Positions 42,994 through 52,481 of a stretch of DNA of 64,000 bases are shown here, in pieces. Position 1 is the stretch's first letter, and every line of letters starts with the position of its first letter. The notes beneath the pieces were generated by a model. It was not told the DNA's origin and made no database searches. It worked only from the letters and a program-made list of their open reading frames with translations. The stretch is from assembly GCA_029213005.1 (NCBI GenBank), contig JARGPI010000008.1:62001-126000 (forward strand), written 5' to 3'. Source of the stretch: Verrucomicrobiales bacterium. Lineage in GTDB: Bacteria > Verrucomicrobiota > Verrucomicrobiia > Verrucomicrobiales > DEV007. The translations under genes were made by a program, and so were the position numbers.

Positions 42994-43635
42994 CTAAAAT
43001 GGCGCCTTACTCTTGAATTCAAGCCATTCTCCAGAATCAGGATGGTAGAAGCCGAGTTTCTCCGCATGAAGCTTCAACTTACCCGGCTCGTCGCCATTTC
43101 CGTAGAGAGGATCGCCTACAATTGGAATCCCAAGCCCCTTCTCGTGAGCTGAGTGGACTCTCAATTGATGGGTCCGGCCTGTAATCGGCTGAAACTTAAT
43201 TCGCGTGAGCCCTCCTTCAATCCCGATACGCTCCCAATGGGTGATCCCCATCTTGCCGTGAACTTCATCGTAAATCTGATAAGGGCGGTTGTCGATATCG
43301 AGACGGAACGGCAGCTCAATCACACCACTCTCTCCTGACAACTCACCTTCGAGAAGCGCCACATAACTCTTCTCCGTTTTCCGATCCTGAAATTGAATGG
43401 ATAGATTCCGATGCGCCTCAGCCGTTCTCGCTACCACCAGCAAACCGGAAGTGTCCATATCAAGACGATGAACCGCCGGTTGCTCGATGCAGCCTGGATA
43501 AGCCTCTTTAACTCGCTCGGTCACACTGTCCCGCTTTTCCGGTCCCCGACCGGGCACGGACAGAAAACCACTGACTTTTGATACCACGACAAAACTGGGA
43601 TCTTCGTGAATTATTTCGATTGGGGACTCATTCAT
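42994..43635 (-). CDS. RluA-family pseudouridine synthase
   Basis: A 213-residue RNA pseudouridine synthase. The catalytic Asp is in HRLDMDTSGLLV, and the family blocks RKTEKSYVALLEGEL, ITGRTHQLRVHSAH and IVGDPLYG follow. There is no S4 domain. It starts 3 bases after a gene whose product matches the N-terminal accessory domain fused to this kind of synthase in several Proteobacteria, so the pair probably works as one enzyme. Its target is likely tRNA or rRNA, not determined. It converges on the barrel gene, with a terminator between. Confidence 0.9.
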   Translation of the reverse strand: MNESPIEIIHEDPSFVVVSKVSGFLSVPGRGPEKRDSVTERVKEAYPGCIEQPAVHRLDMDTSGLLVVARTAEAHRNLSIQFQDRKTEKSYVALLEGELSGESGVIELPFRLDIDNRPYQIYDEVHGKMGITHWERIGIEGGLTRIKFQPITGRTHQLRVHSAHEKGLGIPIVGDPLYGNGDEPGKLKLHAEKLGFYHPDSGEWLEFKSKAPF

Positions 43636-43638
43636 TTC

Positions 43639-44400
43639 CTATTTATCGATCCCGCAGAGCATAAATCCCAGAATAGGCTGGCATTTTTCTTCGCAGGCTA
43701 CAAAAAAATCACCGGGTTGTTTTCGACCCGATTTATTGGTTCCACCCCAATAGAACTCCGCGATACTCACAGGCCGCAGACCATGAGATGCCGCATAATT
43801 CAGGAGCTTCGGTGCACAGCAATCACCGACACCACCGGGAATTCCGCCCTTCGCTTTAAAAACCGCCTTCAAAGGTTCAGTTTCGCCTCGAAAATTACTC
43901 AGTTGGTAAAGGTCGTGAATTACCGGCATTAACCCCCGGGAGATTTGTTTCCGCTCACGCTCCCATCGCTGCCGGGCCGGATCATTCAAATCTAACTGAT
44001 TTTTTACTTGAGTAAGTCTCTTTATTTCGAGCTGTTTAGGCAAAACAACTCGATTGAACACCTCGGTTTCAACGAGATAGGGAACCCAGCCGTTCACATC
44101 GCGAATTCCGGTTCCCAGCGAGGAAAAGGCACGCAACCAAACGGTTTCACCGACGCTGCCTACGCATTCCATGACCCCAAACATATGCCCCCTGTCCCCG
44201 GGTAATACACGGTCAAAACTTAAACCGGGATCCGCCTCCTCATCACAAACCTCGTAATCAAGACGTCTTTTGGAACGGAATTGCTCCATCATCGCCTGCG
44301 CATAGACCACAGACTTCCCATACGGTAAGCCATGCCGCACGCCGCAGCGTTCGCAAAATCCAAAACAACTTAAACTTTCTTCCAATGGAAACTGACCCAT
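43639..44400 (-). CDS. RluA-associated accessory domain protein
   Basis: A 253-residue protein. Two sets of cysteines stand out: CFGFCERCGVRHGLPYG at the N-terminus and GGVGDCCAPKLLNYA, AEFYWGG and ACEEKCQPILGFMLCG at the C-terminus. From memory, this C-terminal pattern occurs in long RluA-type synthases of Vibrio and Shewanella, where it precedes the catalytic domain. A middle coiled-coil region is likely (LEIKRLTQVKNQLDLNDPARQRWERE). The gene lies directly before the RluA gene, so here the fusion is split into two adjacent genes. I infer that the Cys-rich parts bind a metal or RNA. The ATG at 44400 is preferred to a GTG one codon earlier. Confidence 0.7.
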   Translation of the reverse strand: MGQFPLEESLSCFGFCERCGVRHGLPYGKSVVYAQAMMEQFRSKRRLDYEVCDEEADPGLSFDRVLPGDRGHMFGVMECVGSVGETVWLRAFSSLGTGIRDVNGWVPYLVETEVFNRVVLPKQLEIKRLTQVKNQLDLNDPARQRWERERKQISRGLMPVIHDLYQLSNFRGETEPLKAVFKAKGGIPGGVGDCCAPKLLNYAASHGLRPVSIAEFYWGGTNKSGRKQPGDFFVACEEKCQPILGFMLCGIDK

Positions 44401-44537
44401 CACAAAAATAATAACGTAATAACTCCCGAAATCTCTTCTATCCCATATAAGAATAATTTAGTTAAATAAGACAGATATTTAAGAAAAGCTAAATATTCCT
44501 CTTGCCTTTAACCCATTCTTTTGCCACGTATCGCAAA

Positions 44538-46067
44538 ATGCCGGAACCACTTAACTTAAAAAGGACATCACGGGATCTGCCTGATCGATCTCCGCCGGCC
44601 CGACTGTACCCGTTTCTCCCGCTATTCGGAGCGCTCCTTTTGACCTCCTGCCAGGGTACTTCTCCCCATAATCTTTCTGCCTACGCCGAATTCCCTTCCC
44701 CGAAAAAGTGGAAGGCTGACACCGTGGCGCAACCTTCCTACCATCCGGACCGTTTTTGGATCTCGGATTTCAATGACCCGAGCCTTGAAGCCTTTGTTCG
44801 GGAAGCGCTCAAATGCAACCGGGACATCAAAGCAGCTCAGGCCCGAATCGAGACCGCCGCAAATACTGCTCGAATTACCGGTGCTGACATCTTTCCGCAG
44901 GTCGGTGGGAACCTGGCCGGGCAGAGATCGAAACAGAATTTTATCGGTTTTCCTTTCGGTGGTGGAGGTAGCGGGATCCTTTCCAGTCACTCCACGCAGT
45001 GGAATTTGTCGTTGGATACCAGCTGGGAAATTGACCTTTGGGGACGGGTCAAAGCCGCGCAATCTGCTGCCATTGCCGAAATGGAAGCCTCCCAATACGA
45101 TCGCGCACTGCTTGATTTGTCAATCGCCGCACAGGCTGCCAAAGCTTGGTTCACTCTGGCTGAATCCAAGGATCAGGTTAAACTGGCCGAAGGGACCCTG
45201 CTAATCTTTAAAAAGACCGAGGATTCGGTTCGCGACCGGTTCCAAAAAGGAGTCGAGGAGGGAAACACCGGCAGCTTCGGATCCCAACTCCTCCTGGCGG
45301 GAACCGATGTCGCAACTGCTCAGGACGCGCTGGCAGCTCGTAAAGAACTGGTCAGCCGAACGTCCCGCCAATTGGAAATCCTTGCCGGAAGATACCCTGC
45401 CGGTGAAGCCGGAAAAACCGCGAGACTTCCTTCGTTCCCCACTAAAAGGCCGATCTCACTGCCCTGCACCGTCCTCGAAAGAAGACCCGACCTGATTGCC
45501 GCCGAAAGACGCCTCGCCGCTACCGACCAAAGATTGATCCAGGCAAAACGGGCGCTTCTTCCAACCATAGGACTCACCAACAGTGTCGGAACGACTACGG
45601 AAAGATTCGGCGACTTACTTAACGGGCAGTTCAGTGTCTGGAGTATAGCTGGAAATATAGCGCAGCCGGTGCTTCAGGGAGGCCGACTGAGACACTCGAT
45701 TCAGCGAAATCAGGCAGAGATGCATGTCGCCAAAGCCGAATACGAACAGGCGATCCTCACAGCATTTGCCGAAGTGGAAAATGCGCTGTCCGCTGAAAAG
45801 TTTTTGGCGGATCGAATTATAGCCCTGACAAAAGCGGCTAAGTTATCAAAAGAATCGTATCAAAGATCAGGAGAGGAGTATATTAACGGCACCGGCGATC
45901 TTTTAACTATGCTGACCGCACAACAACGAATGTTTACCCAGGAATCCCAGTTACTTGCGTTAAAAAGGCAACAACTCGAGGCCCGAGTTGATCTCCACCT
46001 CGCACTGGCTGGAAGTTTCGAGTGTCCAACCAGCATCCATACTGGTGCCACTCCCCTGTCTCCATGA
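44538..46067 (+). CDS. TolC/NodT-family outer-membrane efflux lipoprotein
   Basis: The outer-membrane channel of a tripartite efflux pump. The 509-residue protein starts with a basic N-terminus and a lipoprotein signal with lipobox LLTSC (about residue 38). The two OEP repeats follow (ALKCNRDIKAAQARIETAANTARI and RRPDLIAAERRLAATDQRLIQAKRALLPTIGL). The ATG at 44538 is preferred to a TTG at 44502. Its stop codon overlaps the adaptor start (ATGA at 46064-46067), so the two are translationally coupled. First gene of the efflux operon. Confidence 0.9.
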   Translation: MPEPLNLKRTSRDLPDRSPPARLYPFLPLFGALLLTSCQGTSPHNLSAYAEFPSPKKWKADTVAQPSYHPDRFWISDFNDPSLEAFVREALKCNRDIKAAQARIETAANTARITGADIFPQVGGNLAGQRSKQNFIGFPFGGGGSGILSSHSTQWNLSLDTSWEIDLWGRVKAAQSAAIAEMEASQYDRALLDLSIAAQAAKAWFTLAESKDQVKLAEGTLLIFKKTEDSVRDRFQKGVEEGNTGSFGSQLLLAGTDVATAQDALAARKELVSRTSRQLEILAGRYPAGEAGKTARLPSFPTKRPISLPCTVLERRPDLIAAERRLAATDQRLIQAKRALLPTIGLTNSVGTTTERFGDLLNGQFSVWSIAGNIAQPVLQGGRLRHSIQRNQAEMHVAKAEYEQAILTAFAEVENALSAEKFLADRIIALTKAAKLSKESYQRSGEEYINGTGDLLTMLTAQQRMFTQESQLLALKRQQLEARVDLHLALAGSFECPTSIHTGATPLSP

Positions 46068-47257
46068 AGATAAGGAAATTCCTAAAACGATTTCTCCAAA
46101 TTTTTCTGATCCTCGGCTTCATCAGTGCCGCCGGATTCTTTATTTGGTTGCTGAACATTACCAAACCGGTTGCCGTTGAAAAGAAGATCGAAACCCAGAA
46201 ACCTCTGGTAGAGATTACGCCGGTCAAATTTGAAGACATTACGATTCAAGTTCCTTCCAAAGGCCTTATCCAGGCCAAAAAGCGGACCCAGCTTTCGTCT
46301 GAACTGTCAGGAAAGGTAAAGTCTATCTCCGACCAGTTTATCGTCGGTGGCACCTTCAAAGAAGGGGAAACTATTCTAGAGATCGAACCTTCGGACTACA
46401 CCGCCGCACTGGCACAGGCTGAAGCGAATTTAGTCGAAGCGGAAGTCACTCTGACAACCGAACTGGCGAGGGCTGAGCAAGCCAATCGGGACTGGAAACG
46501 GCTTGGTAGCGGAAAACCTTCTGCACTGACGTTGCGGGAACCTCAGATTCGCAATGCCCGATCCAGGGTGACGGCCAGTAAAGCGGCAGTCGAGAAAGCC
46601 AGAAACGATCTCGCTAAAACCGTGATTCGCGCTCCCTTTAATGCGACCGTGGCCAGCAAATCCACGGAGATCGGAAACTACCTCGCACCGGGTTCACCGC
46701 TTGGAGAGTTCTTCCAAACATCACCTTTGGAAATACGATTACCTCTCGCGCTTGATGAAGTGCGGTTTCTTAATTCCAGCTCCGATGGTGAAATCTTTGG
46801 AGATGTTATTATCGCTACCGCATTGGGAAATCAAATCGTAGAATGGAAAGCACGTATCGATCGAACCGAAGGACAGATTGACCAACAAAGCCGATCGATC
46901 CATTTGATTTCAGATATCACATCCTCTCAAAATCAGGAGACTCCGGTCAAACTTCAACCCGGGCTGTTTCTTACCGCGTCGATCATTGGAAAAACCTTTC
47001 CGGATATCGCCAAAGTGCCTGCCGCCGCTTTTCTCGATTTGACCAGAGTCATACTCGTGAATTCAAAAAACAAACTCGAATTTCGGGAAGTCACTGTGCT
47101 GAGGCGGGAAGGTGATTACGTATATGTTTCGGAGGGAGTTAATGAAGGGGAAAAGCTTTGCCTAACCGAACTGTCCACCATGATCGAGGGAACTGAAGTC
47201 GAAACCCGGCTGCGAGTCCCTGCCAATCAGGCCAAGGTCGAAGTCAACCGCAGATAG
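46064..47257 (+). CDS. RND efflux periplasmic adaptor (membrane fusion protein)
   Basis: A 397-residue adaptor. An N-terminal membrane anchor (about 10-32) is followed by a barrel-sandwich/lipoyl region with VPSKGLIQAKKRTQLSSELSG, a coiled-coil hairpin rich in Ala and Glu (about 115-185), then VIRAPFNATVASKSTEIGNYL and the beta-barrel part. It links the RND pump to the TolC-like channel. The ATG at 46064 overlaps the upstream stop. A degenerate palindromic repeat cluster separates it from the RND gene. Confidence 0.9.
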   Translation: MKIRKFLKRFLQIFLILGFISAAGFFIWLLNITKPVAVEKKIETQKPLVEITPVKFEDITIQVPSKGLIQAKKRTQLSSELSGKVKSISDQFIVGGTFKEGETILEIEPSDYTAALAQAEANLVEAEVTLTTELARAEQANRDWKRLGSGKPSALTLREPQIRNARSRVTASKAAVEKARNDLAKTVIRAPFNATVASKSTEIGNYLAPGSPLGEFFQTSPLEIRLPLALDEVRFLNSSSDGEIFGDVIIATALGNQIVEWKARIDRTEGQIDQQSRSIHLISDITSSQNQETPVKLQPGLFLTASIIGKTFPDIAKVPAAAFLDLTRVILVNSKNKLEFREVTVLRREGDYVYVSEGVNEGEKLCLTELSTMIEGTEVETRLRVPANQAKVEVNRR

Positions 47258-47270
47258 AGATATGATGTCC

Positions 47271-47331
47271 GATTGTACCCTGTTCCCTTTCCGACTGTAC
47301 TCTGTTAGGTTTTCAACTGTACAGGGTACCG
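47271..47331. repeat. Interspersed palindromic repeat, degenerate triple copy 3
   Basis: Three partial units stand in the gap between adaptor and pump genes: GATTGTACCCTGTT (47271-47284), GACTGTACTCTGTTA (47293-47307) and ACTGTACAGGGTACC (47315-47329). The first and third are inverted to each other; the middle one has diverged. Confidence 0.8.
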
Positions 47332-47357
47332 TGATCCGTTCACTGCATTTTTAATCC

Positions 47358-50300
47358 ATGGAAGGTATCATCTCATGGTTTAGTAAAAACCACGTCGCCG
47401 CCAATTTCCTGATGGCACTGATCATCATTTATGGGGTGATCACCTGGCCGACTTTAAAAAAAGAGATCTTTCCGGAGACTGCCATCGATGCCATCCAGAT
47501 CTCAGTCCCCTTCCCCAACGCTACTCCCGAAGAAGTTGAGAAAGGAATCATCGTTCCAATTGAAGAAGCGATCCAAAATCTCGACGGTGTCGATACCATC
47601 AACTCCACCGCGACTCAGGGAAGCGCCAACATCACGGTCTATGTAGCGGTCGGGTATAAGACCCGGGATGTGATGGACGATGTGAAAACGAGGGTCGATG
47701 CCATCTCAAACCTCGCCGAGCAAGCGGAGGAACCCATCCTCGAGCAACTGATTCTGAAAAATCAGGTTCTCAGCCTGGCACTGTCGGCAGACACGACCGA
47801 AGCGGCACTCCGCGACCTCGCAGATGAAATTCGTACCGCCCTGCTGACCTATGAGGATGGGGAAACCAAAATCACCCAAATCAATATCGCGGGGGTGAGG
47901 GACTATGAAATATCGATCGAAATCTCTGAAACCCGCCTTCAACAGTATGGCCTCACTTTCGACCAGGTAGCACAGGCCATCCGGCAATCTTCGCTCGATC
48001 TTCCCGGTGGCTCCGTTCGAACTTCCACCGGCGAGATACTGTTTCGTACGGAATCACGGCGTTACAATGCTGAGGAATTTTCCGATATCACCATCTTCAC
48101 CCGACCCGATGGCTCCTCTGTTAAATTAAGTGACGTCGCATTCATCCGCGATGCCTTCAAAGAAGGTGATATTGATACCCGGTTCAACGGTCGCCCCGCT
48201 TTGTTAATTAATGTTCTTCGCGTCGGTAATGAAGACACACTGAAAATTGCAAACACCGTTAAAAAGTATATTACGGAGGAAGCTCCCAAGGTTCTGCGGG
48301 AAGGTGTCTCACTACAAGTCTGGAGAGATGATTCCCTACTTCTAAAAGGCCGACTTGACCTTCTGGTGAGGAACGGAATTTTCGGGCTTATTCTTGTAGC
48401 CATAGTGCTGGCACTTTTCCTCCGCCCCAGTTTGGCATTTTTAGTAGCGCTTGGAATTCCTGTATCGTTTTGTGGCGCCGTAATTCTGATGCCCTACACC
48501 GGCATCTCCATCAATTTGATCTCTCTTTTCGCTTTCATCCTTGTGTTAGGTATCGTCGTGGATGACGCGATTGTCATTGGTGAGAATGTCTATCGCCGCA
48601 TGCGCACCGGTGAAGACCCCGCAATCGCCGCTCCAAAAGGAACTCACGAAGTCGGCGTCGTCGTTATTTTCGGTATCTTGACCACGGCAATGGCTTTCAC
48701 TCCCATGCTGGGACTCAGCGGCGTCAGCGGAAAGATCTGGCCAAACATTCCGCTTATTGTAATTCCGACGCTGATCTTTTCTCTATTACAATCCAAGCTG
48801 ATTCTGCCCTCCCACCTCGCTCTGCTCAGGGCCTACGATCCAGATAGGGATCGAAACTGGCTAATGCGGTTCCAGGGATTCTTTTCCCGAGGTTTGGAGA
48901 ACTTTGTCGACCGAATATACCGGCCAGTTTTGTCTGTGTGCCTCAACTTTCGATGGGTCGTTCTGACGGCTTTTGTCTCACTGCTCTTTATATGCTTCGC
49001 CTATGTCAGAAACGGGCACATCCGGTTTGAATTTCTTCCCACAGTCGAGGGGGACGTCATCTCTGCCCGACTCCAAATGTCTGAAGGCGTTCCCTTCGAG
49101 GCGACCCAACGAGCTATCAACCAGCTCACCAACGCTGGAATTGCTCTGGGAGAGAAGTTCAAAGATAATGATGGAAATCCAGTCATTAAAAACGTCCTTG
49201 CCAGCGCCGGGAGCCAGCCATTTGTTTTAGGTTTCGAAGGTTTAGGCGGTGCCCCAACCGCGACCAATCTGGGTGAAGTCACAATCGAACTTCAACCCGC
49301 CGCAAACCGCGTTTTTGATACTGACCAACTTATTTCCCAATGGCGGGAAAATACCGGTCCGGTAGCCGGTGCCATTGATTTGCTATTCCGCACCGAAACA
49401 GCCTCAGGAGGTAATGCCATCGACCTCGAAATCACCGGGCCCGATATTGAGTCTCTGAAGCAAGCCACTGAGGAAATGAAAGGTTACCTCAACAAAATCG
49501 AGGGAGTTATCGATGTAAGCGACAGCGATAAAGAGGGAAAACGGGAATTGAAACTCGGTATTTTACCTCAGGCGGAAGCTCTGGGCCTTCGCCTTCAGGA
49601 CGTCGCTAATCAGATCAGGCAGGGTTTCTTTGGCGAGGAAATCCAGCGACTCCAGCGTGGGAAAGATGAAGTCATCGTCTATGTCCGCTACCCCAGAAAC
49701 GAGCGAAAATCGATCGCGGACCTTCAAAACGCGCGAATCAGAACGCCCGACGGTGCCGAAGTCCCTTTCAGCGAAGTTGCCACCGCGACCTTTGGGCGCT
49801 CACCTTCTTCCATCCAACGTACGGACGGACAGCGGGCCATTCGAATCACTGCAGACGTCGACAAGGGAGCCGGAGCTAATGCCAACGAAGTGGTTGCTCT
49901 ACTCAAACAGGGGCAGGAAACCTTCGAAGCAAGATGGAAGCTGAACCTCTTCAACAAAATTGCCGAATGGACGGGAAACGAAATCACCACGGTGGAAGAC
50001 GGGCCGATCAAACGTGTCCTGGATAAATATCCGGGAGTGAAAATCAAGTTTCAGGGAGAACAGAAGGACCAGGCGGAATCAGTTGGTGAAATCGGCACCA
50101 AATTTATTCTCGCGCTGATGGGAATGTATATATTAATGGCAGTGCCGCTACGGTCATACATTCAACCTATTATCATTATGTCCGTCATTCCTTTCGGATT
50201 GATTGGATCCGTTATCGGACATGTCATTATGCAATACAACCTGAGCATCATGAGTATGTGCGGAACCATTGCTCTCGCCGGCGTCGTCGTAAATGACAGT

Positions 50301-50597
50301 CTGGTTTTGGTTGATTATGTGAATCGTGAAATTGAAAAAGGACACGACCTTCTCACTGCCGCCTGGGAAGCCGGAGCAGCCCGATTCCGCCCCATCCTGC
50401 TGACCTCAATGACGACCTTCGCCGGTCTCACCCCGATGCTGGCGGAAACCGATCTCCAGGCAAAATTCCTCATTCCAATGGCGGTTTCCCTCAGTTTTGG
50501 CATTATTTTTGCCACTGCCATTACTTTGATTCTCGTCCCCTGTTTCTACCTCATGATCTACGATTTAGGGAAGATCTTAAAAAGGGTAACTACCTAA
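47358..50597 (+). CDS. RND-type efflux transporter permease
   Basis: A 1079-residue proton-driven inner-membrane pump of the AcrB/resistance-nodulation-division superfamily. It has the two large periplasmic loops and twelve helices expected. The proton-relay pair of helix 4 is in GIVVDDAIVIGENVY. In helix 10 the position of the AcrB lysine is Asn (GVVVNDSLVLVDYVN), as in some non-HAE1 subgroups, so the substrate class is uncertain. It is in one operon with the TolC-like and adaptor genes, and a flavoprotein gene follows 36 bases later. Confidence 0.92.
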   Translation: MEGIISWFSKNHVAANFLMALIIIYGVITWPTLKKEIFPETAIDAIQISVPFPNATPEEVEKGIIVPIEEAIQNLDGVDTINSTATQGSANITVYVAVGYKTRDVMDDVKTRVDAISNLAEQAEEPILEQLILKNQVLSLALSADTTEAALRDLADEIRTALLTYEDGETKITQINIAGVRDYEISIEISETRLQQYGLTFDQVAQAIRQSSLDLPGGSVRTSTGEILFRTESRRYNAEEFSDITIFTRPDGSSVKLSDVAFIRDAFKEGDIDTRFNGRPALLINVLRVGNEDTLKIANTVKKYITEEAPKVLREGVSLQVWRDDSLLLKGRLDLLVRNGIFGLILVAIVLALFLRPSLAFLVALGIPVSFCGAVILMPYTGISINLISLFAFILVLGIVVDDAIVIGENVYRRMRTGEDPAIAAPKGTHEVGVVVIFGILTTAMAFTPMLGLSGVSGKIWPNIPLIVIPTLIFSLLQSKLILPSHLALLRAYDPDRDRNWLMRFQGFFSRGLENFVDRIYRPVLSVCLNFRWVVLTAFVSLLFICFAYVRNGHIRFEFLPTVEGDVISARLQMSEGVPFEATQRAINQLTNAGIALGEKFKDNDGNPVIKNVLASAGSQPFVLGFEGLGGAPTATNLGEVTIELQPAANRVFDTDQLISQWRENTGPVAGAIDLLFRTETASGGNAIDLEITGPDIESLKQATEEMKGYLNKIEGVIDVSDSDKEGKRELKLGILPQAEALGLRLQDVANQIRQGFFGEEIQRLQRGKDEVIVYVRYPRNERKSIADLQNARIRTPDGAEVPFSEVATATFGRSPSSIQRTDGQRAIRITADVDKGAGANANEVVALLKQGQETFEARWKLNLFNKIAEWTGNEITTVEDGPIKRVLDKYPGVKIKFQGEQKDQAESVGEIGTKFILALMGMYILMAVPLRSYIQPIIIMSVIPFGLIGSVIGHVIMQYNLSIMSMCGTIALAGVVVNDSLVLVDYVNREIEKGHDLLTAAWEAGAARFRPILLTSMTTFAGLTPMLAETDLQAKFLIPMAVSLSFGIIFATAITLILVPCFYLMIYDLGKILKRVTT

Positions 50598-50621
50598 ACT
50601 TTCTTGAAATTATAGAAAGCT

Positions 50622-50627
50622 GGAGGT
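50622..50627 (+). promoter_or_regulatory. Ribosome binding site deciding the flavoprotein start
   Basis: GGAGGT stands 6 bases before GTG at 50634, the best spacing among the possible starts (TTG 50631, GTG 50634, ATG 50652). Confidence 0.6.
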
Positions 50628-50633
50628 AGCTTG

Positions 50634-52481
50634 GTGGGATCTTACTCACACATGAAACCCAAAGCTTCTGAAACCTTCGACGTTCTCATCATGGGAGCGG
50701 GATTCGCCGGCATCTGTCAGGCGCGCCATCTAATGATGAAAGCCCCGGGACTGAAGGTCGGTTTGATTGATCCAAAAGGGACTGAGGTTTCGGAACGAGA
50801 TTTCAAAGTTGGCGAATCGTTAGTCGAAATCAGCGCGATGTTTCTCTACCGCGAGTTGGATTTACAGGACTATCTAATCGAAAACCATCCTCCGAAATAC
50901 GGATTAAATTTCCACTGGCCAAAGACATCGGAGAAAACGGAAACGATCGAAGACTACTACCACGTCTGGACCAACGGCAGTCCCCATTTACCCAGCTACC
51001 AGTTAAACCGGGCAAAATTCGAAGCCGACGTTCTACAAATGTGTATCGACATGGGCGTCGTTTACCTACAGGGAAAAGTCACCGATATCGAATTGACTCC
51101 CGGAGATGCTTTGAGCCGCGCAACGGTAAAGAGCGAAGAAGGGACTCATGATTATCACGCCCGCCATCTCATCGATGCCGCCGGCAGAAAGTTCTTAATC
51201 GGCAGAAAAGTCGACAACCTCGTCACTGATCCGGACAAGCTAGCCGGTCTTCGGACGGGATCTTCCTGGCTACGGGTTGATAATGTAGACCGAAAGATTT
51301 TCCAGAAAGAGCGGGACGAAATCAACGGATCCGCCAGCCACTACTATGGAACCAATCACTGGTTTGGACACGGGCATTGGGTCTGGATGATCCCTATCGA
51401 AAAAGAGAGCCGAATGCTCTCTATCGGTATGGTTCACCATAAAGAAATCATCGATGGTAAATCGGTCAATTCCAAAGCGAAGTTCCTTTCTTTTCTTAAA
51501 GCCAATCACCGCCTTGTTTATGACCTGATAGAGAGTGGTGAAGTCAAAGATTTCAAATACCTGCCCCGAATCGCTCACGGAAGTAAACAGATGCTTTCCG
51601 AAGACCAGTGGTATGTGATTGGTGAATCGGCTAACATGTTCGACCCCTTCTATTCAACCGGGCTCGTTCTCGCCGCTCATAATATCGAAGGTGTCACTGA
51701 AGTGATCCGGGCGAAGATGGCAGGAGAACCCGAAGCCGAGTCAAAGCGAATTGACTACAATCGTTTTATCATGCGGGCTTCGGAAACCTATTGCAACGTA
51801 TATAGGGATCATGCCAAGCACCTCGGCGACGCCAATGCCATGAGTTGGCGGACCTTTATGGAATCCATTTTCTGGTTTGGTTTCCTCGTTCCTGCCTATA
51901 CCGGGAAATGGCATATGGAACGTGATTTCATCGATCAGTTCGTTAAAATTACAGATCAATTTTTTCTAAGGGAAAACAGCTTCATCCAAAGTTTCTATAA
52001 CGAACTGTCAAAAGCCCAGCGTTCCGGGAAAAATATAGGTATGTTAAACTATACCCGAACCAACCAGATGCCTTTCGGTTACAATCCTCTCAAGTTGTGG
52101 GATAACTTCCGGGAAAACTCAAAGTACGAGCGTAGAAGACTGAATGTTTTTGTCGGGATCAAAAAGAGCATGTTTTATCTCGGGCTACTCTATGCCAAAC
52201 TTCGGATCAAGAATTCAGGTTATCTCGGGCTTCTCAAGCCAGAAACGCTGAGACATCTCGGATCGGCGGCACGCTGGATGATTTTTACATCGATGGGCGA
52301 GCTGGCTCACAAAATCGAAATGCGCGGCGTTCCCTGCAATTCCAAACTATCGCGGCAGGATAAGGAACAAATGGAAACCTACCGTTTTGAAGGTCAACTC
52401 ATGCCATGGGAAGTCGAATCGCTCCCCAAAGACCAGACAAGCCAGAAAACCGATCGGGAGAAAGAACTCTCAGCTGTTTGA
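50634..52481 (+). CDS. Flavin-dependent halogenase-like FAD oxidoreductase
   Basis: A 615-residue FAD protein of the tryptophan halogenase-like superfamily. Near the N-terminus is the FAD-binding motif VLIMGAGFAGI, then FKVGESLVEIS with a Lys close to the position used in halogenases, and HWVWMIPI, which fits the WxWxIP motif of flavin-dependent halogenases. The second FAD block is FDPFYSTGLVLAAHNIEG. The family also includes plain monooxygenases and reductases, so halogenation is not certain. It follows the RND pump gene by 36 bases on the same strand, suggesting that its product or substrate is pumped. The GTG start is set by the GGAGGT at 50622. It abuts the anti-sigma gene at the 3' end with no gap. 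Confidence 0.72.
   Translation: MGSYSHMKPKASETFDVLIMGAGFAGICQARHLMMKAPGLKVGLIDPKGTEVSERDFKVGESLVEISAMFLYRELDLQDYLIENHPPKYGLNFHWPKTSEKTETIEDYYHVWTNGSPHLPSYQLNRAKFEADVLQMCIDMGVVYLQGKVTDIELTPGDALSRATVKSEEGTHDYHARHLIDAAGRKFLIGRKVDNLVTDPDKLAGLRTGSSWLRVDNVDRKIFQKERDEINGSASHYYGTNHWFGHGHWVWMIPIEKESRMLSIGMVHHKEIIDGKSVNSKAKFLSFLKANHRLVYDLIESGEVKDFKYLPRIAHGSKQMLSEDQWYVIGESANMFDPFYSTGLVLAAHNIEGVTEVIRAKMAGEPEAESKRIDYNRFIMRASETYCNVYRDHAKHLGDANAMSWRTFMESIFWFGFLVPAYTGKWHMERDFIDQFVKITDQFFLRENSFIQSFYNELSKAQRSGKNIGMLNYTRTNQMPFGYNPLKLWDNFRENSKYERRRLNVFVGIKKSMFYLGLLYAKLRIKNSGYLGLLKPETLRHLGSAARWMIFTSMGELAHKIEMRGVPCNSKLSRQDKEQMETYRFEGQLMPWEVESLPKDQTSQKTDREKELSAV

Noticed and set aside
44600..44616. Partial match to the repeat (GACTGTACCCGTT) inside the TolC-like gene
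   Set aside because: The match is short, the CCCTG core is broken and there is no second arm.
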